In this document: piece after piece, positions 38,064 through 50,789 of the stretch | How the letters are laid out: every line of letters begins with the position of its first letter | How positions within the stretch are numbered: position 1 is the stretch's first letter | Source of the DNA: Toxotes chatareus | Lineage: Eukaryota > Chordata > Actinopteri > Toxotidae | Assembly: GCA_016801885.1 (NCBI GenBank) | Contig: CM028889.1 | Coordinates: 7,295,501 to 7,359,500 of the forward strand | DNA: 64,000 bases | Reading direction: 5' to 3' | Made by a program: the position numbers and the translations under genes | Notes under the pieces: model-generated | What the model was told of the DNA's origin: nothing | Databases searched by the model: none | What the model saw: the letters and a program-made list of their open reading frames with translations, nothing else

Positions 38064-38204
38064 CATCTTGTGATGGGATCCCACCAGCTGCAAAATCACT
38101 GTTTATGGTGCAATGGAACATGCAATGTGAGAGAAGTGAGTTTGGTGTAACAGACGATCTGCTCATATTCAACATGCCTAATGATGTGATCCCATCACAA
38201 GATG
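38064..38204. repeat. Inverted-repeat unit, possible fold-back/MITE
   Basis: CATCTTGTGATGGGATC (38064-38080) and its exact reverse complement (38188-38204) are 17 bp long and 107 nt apart. Similarity continues weakly on both sides: CCCACCA against the reverse complement ACATCA inside, and AAAATAAAACCAGA against AAAATAACAGA outside. This suggests a longer diverged terminal inverted repeat of about 35 bp. No transposase and no clear target duplication are visible. Confidence 0.4.
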
Positions 38205-38504
38205 GTCTGTTATTTTTACCTTATGTCTTAGAGTGGACCTTAATGATTGACACCGGGATACAGTGATTTGCAACTGAAAACCAATGTAAAGTGGGGGGGG
38301 GTCTATGGCCCCTTCCAACCCTCCAAGTGTCAGCGCCGTTCCTTGGATCACACCCATCTTCAAACATGGCCTTCATTTTGATCTCAACTACACGTCTGTA
38401 AAATTGCATCTTCCACAGACAAACATACAAATACCTTTCAAAGGACTGTGGCAGTTCCTGCTACAGCAAGTGTCTCCAGGACCACATTTTGCTATGACCA
38501 CACA

Positions 38505-38746
38505 CATACACATTCTTGTCTTACACAAGTTCTGAGGAAATTCCTTGACTTAATGCATTCCCTCGTCCCTTATCCTAACATTAACGATCAAAACCCTGCC
38601 CCTAAGCTAAACCTAATTCTAACCTGAACCATAAAACCAAGTCTTAACCTTCAAACAGCCCTTTAAAAAGTTGTGAGGACTGGCCAAAATGTCCTCAGCT
38701 ATGTTGGTTTCAAACCAGACTTTGTCCACACAGCCACAGAAAGACG

Positions 38747-38748
<2 letters not shown>
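38505..38748. repeat. Teleost dispersed repeat, family D (CCTAAC-rich, CA-tailed)
   Basis: The blocks CTTGACTTAATGCATTCCCT, CTTATCCTAACATTAACGAT, AAACCTAATTCTAACC, CCATAAAACCAAGTCTTAAC, CTTCAAACAGCCCTTT, GAGGACTGGCCAAAATGTCC and CAAACCAGACTTTGTCC occur in the order of a repeat I recall as very common in fish, in which the last part precedes a CA microsatellite, as here. The telomere-like CCTAAC words belong to this repeat and do not indicate a telomere. Confidence 0.65.

Positions 38749-38778
<30 letters not shown>
38749..38778. repeat. (CA)n microsatellite attached to family D repeat
   Basis: About fifteen AC units directly follow the family D body. Confidence 0.95.
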
Positions 38779-38781
<3 letters not shown>

Positions 38782-39194
38782 GAAAACAATACCAGCCACA
38801 CTTTTGCAGCTGGTGACAATACTTGTAAACATCCTAAGCAGTCCAACGTTTGTATGTCATTGGGTTTTCTATTATATAACACTGCAGATGCAGATGTGAT
38901 TATTTTCCAGCAGTGCATCTTGAACTACTTTCCCTAAGTATCTTCAATTAATAACACTGTCTTCCTCTTGAGGGTAACGTTTTCAGTTGCTGTGACTGAA
39001 GAGTCTAAGCTGGTGAAACAACGGTTAGTACCACCACAACTTTTATATATTATACAAACTAAACTAACATGTATCCTCTCCGAAATCTCTATAGAACAAA
39101 CTTTCTCAAGAAGATTTTCAAATTGTGGAACAACCTTTCCAATCTGATTTAAATTTCACACCCTTAAAGGTTCTACAGAATATGTTTTAAAAAA

Positions 39195-39580
39195 GACTTC
39201 AACCTTGATTAGCGTGAAATTTGGTACAGATATTCATGGTTTCCAGAGGATGGATTTTTATTGCTTTGGTAATCCCCTGACTTTTCCTCTAGCGCTGTCA
39301 TCAGGCCAAAATCGTTTTTCTCCAATTTGTCCAACACTCTGGTTTATGACTAAATATCCCCAAACCCAGCCTCAACTGTACTGTATGTTTAGTGCTGGGA
39401 AGTGTCAGCATGCTAACAGGCTAAACTAAGATGATGAACATGGTAAAGATCACACCTGCTTAAAATCAGCTTCAGAGTATAAGCCTGTCAGTAAGCTGAC
39501 ATCGCGTTTAACACAGTGGTGCTTTAAGCATTTAGCTCTTAGTGCCTAAGTACAGCCTCACAGTAAGGCTAGCATGACTA
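39195..39580 (-). repeat. Teleost dispersed repeat, family A, copy 2 (inverted)
   Basis: Read on this strand it shows GTGAAATTTGGTACAGATAT, TTCATGGTTTCCAGAGGATG, TAATCCCCTGACTTTTCC, GGTTTATGACTAAATA, TTTAGTGCT, AGCATGCTAACAGGCTAAAC, GATGATGAACATGGTAAAGA and GTGCCTAAGTACAGCCTCAC. These are the reverse complement of family A blocks and extend further toward the 5' end of the family than copy 1. No intact ORF. Confidence 0.75.
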
Positions 39581-39589
39581 ACTCCTTTA

Positions 39590-42500
39590 TTTACCGGAAA
39601 ATATTTTCTGTGTAGTTTTTGTGCAAATGCTGTAAATAAAACATTCACTGTTAGTAGTGCTCTGCAACTACTCATATAGCACTTATTACTACCCTTATGA
39701 TCATTTGAGGTGCCATTATCACAATACATCATGACCATGTAGAGAACAAGTGCATTCCAAGAATAGTCCTTTAGTTCTGTGCTGCTCTTCAGAGAATATG
39801 AGTGAGTAATGATTTGCTACTGTAAATACATGAATGGATAACAGAGTTTAAAGAGGTTTAAACTGTAATGTGCAGAACACACAGTGATGTGATTTATTTT
39901 TAATGGATCTCATGGTAGAATTTTACTCACATATCTCAACTTTCCACACATCTACAGCTTCTCACAGATGCTGATCTTAAGAGTAGTGAGCAGCCATTCT
40001 CCAGCTCCAAGGGAACAACTCAATTCTGAGGCCAGCTCCTTGGTTAAAGCCAATAACTCCTAATGAGCCTGTCTTTTTGGTGTGGGAGGAAAATAGAGCA
40101 ACTTGAGGAATGCCATGCAGAAATAAGTAGCACATGAAATTTCACACAAAAAGGTCCAGGGCTAAGATCTTAGGACTTTATTTTGGTGAGCCAACAGTTG
40201 GCTACCACGCAGCCAAAAATACATGACTGCGCAAACAGCACAGAGACAAAATCACAACAATCCATATGAGGGATTTGAAAATGACTGACAGCTAAGTGAC
40301 TATGCACTCTCACCCAGATATTTGTATTTATTTATTTTATTTTTTTATTTATTTATTTTATGTTCCAAAAGAAAGTGCTGTTTTTTTGGACGCATGTTGT
40401 GTGCGAGGCATGAAGCATATGTCGTCTACAGCTGGTGGTACTCTAGGGGGTTTGTCTCCGCCTTACGCACAACATGCTCTCTGCCCAATACAAATGAGGC
40501 AGCTGCAGAGAGCAGCAGATTCACCTCTTGAACAAGACTATAGTATAGGCTAACAACTCACAGACATCATGGCTGTCTGTCTCTCATTGGCATCAGCAGG
40601 TGTCAGTTGTTTTTTTTTGGATTGCAGATAGGCCTGAGTGATAGGTTGAGTATGAGCATTTATGAATATATATTAGAGAGGGATTAACACGATTATAAAG
40701 CCCCATTAATGTGGACCTGTTCTTAAGCCAAATACGTCAGAGGAGATTTAAAGATTAGCAAATGTTTCCTCTGTCAATTTGAATATTTGCAGGAGAAGCA
40801 TGGATAATTTTAATGATTTCTTCATGTTTGAGGAGCTTCTCTGTTCTTGCACCACCCACTACATCCTGCATTCAGTGTGACATTTTCCCTGGCCCTATCC
40901 ATATTATAATGTCACAGGACAGATTTCCTAACATAAGCTAATATAAACATTAGGAAGACATTTTTGGCAGGATTAGACTTTGACTGAATGCCATTTAAAC
41001 CTCTGAGAGAGAGTGCTGAATCTGAGGGGTGGGACTTGGCAATCTGGTAAAAGACAAATTCCCTTTGAGGACGAGTGTTTCATTTTTAATTCTTTAGCAA
41101 GGCACAGAGCAGCAGTGCTGTACGAACACACTTGACTACACACGCACACTCTGAAACATCCACATTAACACACATGTGCAAACACAAACACAGTGTTTGT
41201 TAATGGCTTCACGTAGCCAGAAACATTGGCTTAATTTCATTGCCAGCTAACTTGATGCTCATCATTATGGCATATTGGTGAAGATCCAGACTTAAGACAT
41301 CCCAGCTTAATAACACTGTTTGTCAGAATGTTGGTAGTTTATTCCCATGTGTGAGGGATCCAGATGACAAGTGTGTGCTTTCACTTTGCCTCCATTTTAT
41401 TTTGGTTTTTAGGACAGTTCCAAATAGACTCTGATGTTTCTCATCGCTTGGCACTAGACAAATACCAAATGCAAAAGAGAATTAATAGATGAAAACATGC
41501 AAAGCATAGCAGTTTAAAGGGAATAAAACAACAAAGCAGACATTTACACATAAGGTTTTGATGTTAATTGGAGACACTGTGGATTTTAGTTCCCTGTTTA
41601 TCTTTGTGTCTTCTCAGGTGTTACACATTTTTCATCTTACACTCCTCCTACCTCATGTCATGGGTCAGCACTTTCAAAACAATGGAGTCAGAGTGAAAAG
41701 TAATTAGCACATTTGTCTCATGGTTGAGGTTTTCTGTCTATGTTATGCCTCGGATCCGCTTCTAATCTCCTGCAAAGCTGCTTTGGATCTCATGTATTGC
41801 CACTGATCTTGTACTGCTTTTGTTTGTTTTCACAGAACCGTCAGAATGGCTTCACTGCTTTATTTAAAGTCACATATACTTTATTCTGTGCTTTATATTG
41901 TGAATTCCTCTCTGACAGAAGCGTGGATACGGGCTTAGCGCTGTTAAACAGCTCATCTATAAACATGGGACAAAAAAAAAATATATATATATATGATTAC
42001 GTTAGACATGGCAATGTTTCTTGACAACACAAAAACAAGAAATTCCTTTGAAAATTTGCATTCTGTGTCTGTTACACAAATATGAGTCAGAGCCGGTTGA
42101 CATTTTAAGATGAATCTGAATAAATCTACAGAAAACTGATGTAACCCCTTGGACCAAAGTGAATGTACATTTCTTCTCTCTGTGAAAAGCCCAAACTAAT
42201 GTCCTCAGACAGTCTGACAATGAACATGACTTACAGTGTGTAGAGACTGATTGCCTGTGGCAGTGTGCACCAACAACCAACTGAAACTGGTCCCTCCGTA
42301 ATATTTTGTGTAAAATAATTTTCTGGAAGGTTGAACTGCATACAAACTTTGGGATTAGATGTACAGTACTGTCTGGAAGTAAACTAATTTAATCCTCTCT
42401 CAATTTCACTGTTGCGTGGGCTAAGCTGTCATAAAGTTCGCCCAACATGGTGTGTTTGTGTTTCCCTTGTTTTAACCTGCCACATCATTTGCTGTATTTA

Positions 42501-43690
42501 ACATTAAGGTGTTTTAGTGAGTGACTCGGGGGAAGCCCTGCCCATCACAAGCGGAAACTAGCTGATAAATTAGATAATTGGTAAAGACCCAGACTTTTAG
42601 GAAGCTGGCTGTGTTCCCCTTTGGATCAATATTGCACACACTAAATTGAAACTCATTCAGCCTGAACTGGAGAATGAATTTGCAATCTAACGTCAGTTGG
42701 GTACAAGGTTGCATTCTACTGGCTCAAAAGCTATATGAAAGTGAAATTGAACACGACTCCTCTCTTGCTGCTCAGCTAATCCGACTCTTTGTATGTGTGG
42801 AGGGGCTTCATGGTGATTACACAGGGGAGTAACCACAAAAAGCTAAACAGCCACTTGTGTAGCAGGGGTAGAAGTTGTGCCCAATCGTTGCCCATATTCT
42901 GATTTACACCATAACATCACTGTAATAACTCAATCTACCAATTTCATAGATTTAAGTGATACTATCAGAGTAACATTTTGTGGTTTAAGTTTGTACTTAA
43001 GAAATGAAGTTACTGAGGTAGTAAAAAAAAACTGCATAAACAGAGCATTCAGTTTTCAATGTGGTTAGTGTGAAGAATTCATTTTGGGCTGATGCTGAAG
43101 GCAATGTCATAACTGGGTGAGAGCAAGCGAAATAAGCACAGATAAAAAGGTATTGCAGGTTACTGTGGAGACATGGAGATATGTAACGGTGCCAAAAATT
43201 TATGCATTATAGAATTTCACAAAATAACATAATAAAAGTCAAACACTTTTTTTTCTGGCAGTCAGAATGACATATATTGGCCCCTGGGACAGCAAACACT
43301 CCTTGAGTGGCTACATTATCAAATATGCTAAAGAGGAGCAACTGGTGCATCTGTTCACTGTGCAGCATGTATGCAATGAGAGAGATGGTTACAAGAGACT
43401 GTCCTTCTGTAAAAAGAAAAAAAAAGCCCGAAGGTCATCTGTGCAAGCAGCTTTTTGCAACACATTACGTTTCGTTTTCTTGTTAGGTCACTTCCAGCCG
43501 CCAAGGCTGAAGTTAGGTAACATAACTGGAGTGGACGGATAAATTGACAGAACACAGGACTTTCACACAGCAGACCACTGTTCTTTTCCCTGGTGAGACC
43601 GATAGTTAAAGTTGCTTTTATCCATGATGGTTTCACACCGGTTTCACAACAGGTTGTGGACCTGTTCTTAGTGTTATAACCATGATGAAG
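39590..43690. other. Non-coding stretch, no gene recognised
   Basis: No gene is supported. A TTTA/ATTT-rich run lies at 40325-40362, an AT dinucleotide run at about 41980-41994 after an A9 run, and CA-rich degenerate sequence near 41135-41195. Confidence 0.55.
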
Positions 43691-43704
43691 AAGGTTGTCT
43701 GAAC

Positions 43705-43800
43705 TTTAGGAATTACTTCTTGGAACCCAAACCATGATCTTTTACTAAGCCTCACCAAGTAGTTTTTCTGACACATTCTTACACAACCATAACCATAATT
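43705..43800. repeat. Teleost dispersed repeat, family E fragment
   Basis: AACCCAAACCATGATCTTTT, ACTAAGCCTCACCAAGTAG and TTACACAACCATAACCATAA match in order a fish repeat that typically reads CCTAAACCTAACCAAGTAGTTTT. The fragment is short and diverged. Confidence 0.45.
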
Positions 43801-43809
43801 GTTACAAAC

Positions 43810-46800
43810 AGAGGTCTAGCACACCTGTCGCTGGCACGCTCCGCTGGAGGACTTGATAGGTTACAGCATGCTTAGTGAAAAAAATACAAAATGAATAAAT
43901 AAAAATGCACCATTTTGGAACACAGTTTTCAGTTCTTTTCACTTGAGCATGCAACACAATCAAACAGACAATAAGCTGTGAGAATTCATCATGTCCTGCT
44001 GTTTTTACAGAGAATTTGACAGTCGAGAGCGTCGAGTGATACTAAACTCATGATCAAATGCCGTCTTCTGCATTACATGAAATGCACGCAGGCACCGGCT
44101 TTCGTTTTCTCAATCCAGTGAATGCTTTGTGCATGAGCACCCCTTTGAATCTCACACGGGTTGCATAAACTACCTGACCGAATGTAAATTCACTGAATGT
44201 ATATAGCTGAAAAATACTGCCAATGCATGGTATGGAGTACGGAGTAAATATGGAGTCTTGGAGAATCAAAATCATACTGAATTAATAAACTGAATAATGA
44301 TTAATCCCTGGGGTACTGCATATGAAGGCAAAACAGATCAAAAGTAAAGTGACAATGGGGAAACAAACTAAAGTGGGAGGTGAAAAGTGTGATTGTTATA
44401 ACAAGCTTTTACAAGTTACATAGTATGAGGCACACTCTTGGCCTCAAGGCTATTTTCAACCCCAGTATAGCTGCCTCAGACCCAGTCGATGCATTACAGT
44501 GAAGGCTGTCATGAGTTCTCTGTGTTGGCCTGTGTGTCTCACTAAGGGGCCTTTGTTGCATGTGCCATGAGGTAGCCTCAGTACGGCAGTCTTGAAAAGA
44601 GCTCTGAGCTCCAGGCTCACTGCATTCCCTCCCTGTTCTGAAGGCCTGACAGTCCTATTAGGACTGAATGAGGAGGAATTTGCCTTACCTTGGCAAAAGA
44701 TCTCTCATAGCCCCTGACAGCTATGGCAGCTCGTCATGGCAGCTTGCTGATGAGAACTCTGCAACCTCCTCCTCCTGCTGCTGCCGCTGCTGCCATCACC
44801 AGCCCTCCGCTCCTCCTCTTCAGTCCTTCATTTGGAGCACTTGAAATGCCTGAATCTCTTTTTTTTCCTTTTGATTATAAGAACAACAAAATGGAAATAT
44901 AAAATAAAACTATGTCTTGCTTCAAGAGGAAAGAGAGAGTGGTATACACCAAGGCAAAGCATAAAGCAGGCTGAGTGACAGGAAGAAGTTGAAAAGCACA
45001 CAAGGCAATTTAGAAATTTATATTCAATCTCCCCCCTTGTGGAAACTCAAACTACACTCCTGGCATCCCATTTTCCTGGCTGACATGCCATGTAAAATTG
45101 ATCAATACAAACTTGTCACCTCCAGCCGACAGGAGTGGAGAGATGGAACGACAGGTAACTCCATGCACAACAATCAGTGAACCCTGCAGAGACAGTTATT
45201 GTTTACTAGTTTTATTTTCAAGTGCTGCACTACACCATATTCAAAAACTTTGAAACAGGTTATGTAGCTTAGGCTCTTATGGTGCACTGTTTGTTTAGAA
45301 ACTTAAGGAGTGTTGTTATAAATGCCAAGCTCACGGCATTTAATAGAAAAACACCCCATATTGCTTATAGCGTACAAGACACTGTTATGATTTTGCATTG
45401 TTAACGACTGCTCCAAAAAACCAACTTGTTTTATGGTAATAACGCCATGTGCAGCTGAATCCGAAAAGTCACACTTTCACAATCACAGCTTCAAACCCGA
45501 GAAGCAAGAGCACAGACAGTCGATGAATCACCAGGAAGTGAAACACAAGAAAGAGCTTGCCAAGTATGAATAGGTTGTGGCCATCTGGCGGTGATGAGCA
45601 AGTGCCCCCGTCCCCTCCTCAGCCTGTCGACTGGGACCAGTGGAGACAGAAATCAGTCAGATGAAACTGATGCGGACATCAGGTGGAGGATCCACTTACA
45701 GCTTGTCTCGCCTGAGCTCCCTTTGACTGTTGGTGCACTCCGATACGCTGCCATGCCTCTGCAAGACAGTTCTATTTCTTGAGCCTCCTAAAGGTGTTCA
45801 GCAGTGACTAAACACTCCCAAATGACCTTATCAATTCTTTTATTATTTCAGCCATGGAGGGGGTGGTGGTAGACGAGGTGGCAGAAACACATTTTCAGCT
45901 CGGAGATTTAGTGAGAATCCCACCTACCCTGTGGGGGTTTGGTGCTCGGTGATTATGCAAAACCTTCAGACAGATCTCTGACTCAAAAGAAAGTGAACAA
46001 GGGATGCTTTGATCATGCTGCTGAGGTTACCTTGATTTCAAGGTCATTGTTTTCATCCATATTCTTACTTTGTTCTTTATCATCCGAGGCTCTTAAGCAC
46101 CACCTATACTATGAATTATAATAGTGTGCTCACTGTGATGACAGAAACCTACAGAACTGTGCACATGCTGATTTCATTTCTATCAAGTCCCATAGAAAAG
46201 TCACACCTCCAATGTTCCAGTGAGATTTATCGATAAAGCAAAAGATGAAATCGTGTCCTTGATGAAGATCAACTTTGGTAAGAATTGCTTTCATATGCAA
46301 CTGTTTTGGATTAACATTAAGCTTTGGAAGAAACACAACATGTCCGGATTACGTTCTCTTTAATCACCATATCAACAAAAAAGGTTCACCACGAAAGTTT
46401 TAGAAGATGGTTCCAACCTTTCCATATCAACTATTTTTGATTGGTTAAATTGTGAATAGAGATACTATTAATCACGTTTGAATAATAGAAATGTCTATAT
46501 GCCAACTGCCCATTTAAAATTATAATTAATAATTCTTTTACTGCAACTTCTCACTTCTGGTGTTAACTGAAGATGCAAGGCTTGTGGACTATTACTCTCA
46601 CTTCCCAATCTCTGCAGTGCTGGGGAACGAGGATGTGGAAATATGAACATCAAATTTTAAGTCATATTCTGTATTTTCATCATAAATCTTGTTAGCTTGG
46701 GTTCACCATCTTCTAATGAATGGGCTATAGTTGTTCTAACTTGCATTATTCTAAATATTTGTTCACTCATTGTACGTATTCATTGGAGGTACTGGGTCAA

Positions 46801-46815
46801 GAACATCAATACAAA
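43810..46815. other. Non-coding stretch, no gene recognised
   Basis: No gene is supported. At 44766-44815 there is a CTCCTCCTCCTGCTGCTGCC pyrimidine/CTG run within a GC-richer segment (44460-44850) that otherwise looks complex and could be regulatory. Frames here show no domain. Confidence 0.5.
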
Positions 46816-46819
46816 GTAA

Positions 46820-46862
46820 GGGGAATACACTGATTTGCAATAGCAAATCTCAGTGTATTCCC
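46820..46862. repeat. Near-perfect hairpin, 18-bp stem with 2-nt bulge
   Basis: GGGAATACACTGATTTGC (46821-46838), loop AATA, then GCAAATCTCAGTGTATTCCC (46843-46862). The right arm is the reverse complement of the left with two extra bases (CT) after GCAAAT. It sits about 30 bp before the family F repeat. It may be a fold-back left by template switching during replication or repair. A small structured RNA is less likely because the stem is short for an animal pre-miRNA. Confidence 0.6.
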
Positions 46863-46884
46863 TCTTCTATGTTCACATTTGACA

Positions 46885-47100
46885 GGTCACGGCATGTCAA
46901 GTTTATTTGTAATGCCCAATATCACAAACAGAGTCTCAGTGGACTCCAAGAGCCAACATCATCATTGATTCCTGACCCAGTCAAACCTCTTTAAAAAGGG
47001 AAAAGAAGATTTCTGCAAACAAGAAAAATGGAAGAAAATTGCATAGAGGCAAGACAGACCTGCCTTCTCATGACCCCCAACCCTAAGCAATAGAAGCCAT
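46885..47100 (+). repeat. Teleost dispersed repeat, family F
   Basis: ATGTCAAGTTTATTTGTAAT-GCCCAATATCACAAAC followed by CAGTGGACTCCAAGAGCC, CCTCTTTAAAAAGGGAAAAG and AAAATGGAAGAAAATTGCAT follows, in order, a fish repeat that I recall as TCAAGTTTATTTGTATAGCC...GGAAAAACTCC...AACAGGGAAAAAATGG. Diverged and non-coding. The master element is not known to me. Confidence 0.6.
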
Positions 47101-47109
47101 AGGTGGGTA

Positions 47110-48465
47110 AAAAGCAATTAAAAATATAAATGCACAATGATGCAGAAATATACAAAACTGAGATAATAAAGATGATTCATTGGATGTAATCGTTTATTTA
47201 TTTGCTGTCAGGTCTTTATTTAATTTGGACACAAAGATGTTGTTTAGGATCAAATGTGACCCAGTGGACAGCAAGAACAGTGCACAGCTTATCTGCCTTA
47301 TCTGTACATCACATATGGATGAATGTGCACACATGAAAAGATACATTTACACAACAAAGATTGCAAGGCCAGCACAACTTAATACAAATACAGATATTAC
47401 ATCTGTAAAGCTCACATTCTGCCATTCATGTGCAGTATGAATAGATCACCATCCATGTGTGAAGTAATGCAGTTCAAAGAGAAAATGAGGCAAGTCTACA
47501 TGGATTAGAATTTTTGGCTTTTTTTTATACCATAGTCTTCTCGTGAACAAAAAAAAAATCTATATATTTCTCATGAGAAATTCTGCACCTGACCACATTG
47601 CTTTTATTTATAATTCACCTGCTGGTTTTGACCTGGAACATAAAAGTGAAATGATTAGGTGAAATTATTAAGAGAAACTAAATATCTGGGAACTGCACAC
47701 AAACTAAATAGAAATAATCTAAATATACCACATTTTGTCATGGCAGGCATACTGTAATTAAGTCAGTTTTATCATGAATACAATAAAAACACTTAATGAG
47801 GTCTATATAGAGCCTCAAGTGCCAAAAAAATGCTGAACACTCAGATTCCACTGCAGTATAATTTAAGTGCCAATGTAATCTGCAGTAGAATATTTTTTAA
47901 GTCTTTGTCTGCATCTTGCGTTACCACATAAATGCAACTCTAATCTCATCAAAGTGCACAACATAAATCCCTTATGACTAATATGTCAATAATTTAAAAG
48001 ACATTGAGAGTTAAATATCTGTTTTGGCAGCTGAGTGGTGGTTTTAATTGATGTTCCCAAGTGGTTTCATGTATCTGGGGTCATGTACCCTTGATCAGAG
48101 AACAACTGGTATAGCTGGAGATTTAACATAAAACCATTTGACCATTGACTGACATGGAAACCCTCTTTGCTGCCAGGCAAAATGGACATCTCTCTCTCCG
48201 TCTCTGAGACAGACAGCACGTGAAGATAAATTAATGAGACATCCATTTTCATTCCTTTCATCTGCAGCAAATGATGCTTGCTGCAAAGAAGTGAAAGGTT
48301 AGGGGAAGCCCACTGCTGCTAAAAAGTCTGCATCAAATATTAATGAAGAGGAGCCTGGGATGATTCAGTCTGTGTATTATTAATGATGACATTGGTGAAG
48401 TCAAACTGAGTGAAGGGCACCGTCTGTGGGCAGAGCACAGTGTTATACATTCATACATATATACA

Positions 48466-48539
<74 letters not shown>

Positions 48540-50780
48540 TAGATATATACTGTATATATATATAGAGAGAGAGAAAGAGAGAGAGTGAGAGAGAGAGTAT
48601 ATACAGTTATATACTGTATATATATATTAAGTATAGAAAATTAAGTTAATTTATGCGTGAATTGTGATGTTAAATATAAATCCTAGAGCTGATTCACAGA
48701 ACACGAATTAAAGGGAACAGGTGGCAGGAAGAAAATCTGGGGGGATTTTCTGGTGTATTTTCTGGTACATTTTGTTTTTTTACAATTAATGCCACAAATA
48801 TTAGATAAAACTCATCTGATTAAGAAAACAATGTGCAGTTCAGAAACAACTGGTATTATTTGACTAACATCAAGTATCTCAGATTACAGGAATATGAATG
48901 AAGCTGTATTGTACTTTGAGGATTTATCACAGCAGATCATGTCAGCCCAACCCCATTAAAACTGATCATCTGTTCCTACTTTTAAAAGTTTTAAAACTTT
49001 AAAATCGAGTCGTTTGTTTAATTTTTTACATTAGCAAAGGCAGAAGCTCTTTGCCACTGTTTAAACCCCACAAAACCTTTCTATAAAGTTTGGTTTCTCT
49101 TAACTTTCCCAAAGTTGCTTAAACATCACCAGACCTTAATCATGCGGGCGGCAAATTGCTTTTGCAAGGTCCACATACTTAAACATAACACCAGAGCACT
49201 GAAATTGTATGATTACACAAAGCTTCAGATTATGTCCAGTCATGATATGTTTTACTTTTGAATGATCATTTTTAAAATGATGTGTTCCTACAAGCTCTGC
49301 ATATGACTACAGTTAGAGGTTAGAAAACTAAAATGCTTTGTAACTTTGGTACAAATAATGGTTTTGGGTATATATATAAAAAAAAAAAAGAAAAAGAAAA
49401 AAAGAAATGTCAGGAAGCAGCATTGAAGCTGGATTTAAATCTAACTGCTCAGGCAAACGTTTTTCAATGTGCAAAGGCATCCATCTACTAAAGACTAAAT
49501 TTAAACACCGATCCTCCTTCCTGTAAATACTTCAGATAACAGCAATTTATTTCCAGTGATTTCAACATGTACAGTCATACTGAATGATTATGTAATGTCA
49601 TTTATCTGATCTGTCCCCAGTGTAAATGTTGGACATTCTATATGTGTCCATCATCCATTACCCAAACCCCAAGGGAGCAGTGTTTCTTGCTATGACGATA
49701 ACATATAGTACTGGATACAAACTGAGTGTTGCACGATCATCAAATATAAACGTACTTACTTGGAAGGCTAAGTCTCCCACAGCCACCATGGGGGAAGTTC
49801 AGATCAAGGTTGTAGCCTTAAAGCCACACCACTTTCATTTTGAGACATTTTATGACCTTATTAATGACACGAGATGACCACAAAGAAGACTGTAAACTTC
49901 TGCCTGCCTGTTTACGCTGTGTTTTACAGTTTGAGGCCAACATCTGGCTTCATGGTATAAGGGTAGTGCAGTTCTTTCAAATGCAAACTGGGCTGAAGCA
50001 GGTTTCTCTCCTTGACTTGACTTCCATTGAAAAGGAAATCACTTTCTCAGTAAGAAAAGTTTTTTTTTCACTAAAATCAAAATGATATTTATAAAGAAAT
50101 GCTTGTAATGGGAAATATGAACCTTTTTTTGCCACATTGAACCCATTCACATTTGGATAAATAAACAGAGGGACACAACAACACAAATATCGGTTACTAT
50201 GTGCAACTCTCTCACTGCTAATGTAATTAATTTCACAACTCAGTGACAGAGATATTGAGGTATGTCTGTTTTAAACCAATTCAATTATCTATTTAATCTA
50301 CCAAGATGGAGGAAAAAAGGAAAAATCAATTGCATTGCACTACATCACTGTGAAGCAAGCAGAGGGGTTATTTGGAAGTCCTTGCAGATATGAGAAGACT
50401 AAACCAGTTTAGGTTTATCTCAGTTTTTTTTAAGCTGAAATGAGCAAATTTCTCAAACTTGAGGGGATTTATCATCATCTAATTCAATTTTAAAAATTCA
50501 GTAAGCACACCACCACACTACGGCCACTACAGTTTGTGTGTGTGTGTCTGTGCTATTATGTGTGAGCCCCCAGGCACAATATGCATATTGCAGAAGCAAA
50601 TCCAGTAGACAGATGTTGGCTTTTCTGCACGAGGGCATGAAGCCAAACAGTCCATGAAATAATGAAAAGACACTAAAATGTGGAAATTTACATTCTCAGG
50701 TGTGAACTCATGCATATTATTACTATTATTAATATTATTATATCTTATTCTACTAGTATCTACTATAGGTGATATTGGGA
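47110..50780. other. Non-coding stretch, no gene recognised
   Basis: No gene is supported. Apart from the large AT/GA microsatellite at 48.4-48.6 kb and A-rich sequence at 49378-49405, it shows only short frames without domains. A short (GT)n lies near 50533-50548. Confidence 0.55.
48455..48630. repeat. Large compound (AT)n / (GATA) / (GA)n microsatellite
   Basis: About 34 uninterrupted AT units (48469-48536) are followed by TAGATAGATATATACTG, a second TA run, then a GA tract with AAAG and GTGAGA interruptions (about 48564-48598). It ends in TATACAGT-TATAT-ACTGTATA, a small palindrome. The long alternating AT run can extrude as a cruciform and is prone to breakage and length change. Confidence 0.95.
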
Positions 50781-50789
50781 AAAAAATTT

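Noticed and set aside
38575..38660. CCTAAC words as an interstitial telomere
   Set aside because: Units are irregular and embedded in a known-type dispersed repeat; no pure TTAGGG/CCCTAA array.
44766..44815. CTCCTC/CTGCTG run as a possible coding triplet repeat
   Set aside because: The frames around it are short and carry no recognisable protein; a simple pyrimidine-rich repeat is enough.
46690..46710. GGGTTCACC as a tRNA T-arm
   Set aside because: No cloverleaf, acceptor stem or anticodon arm could be found around it. No tRNA gene was found anywhere by eye.
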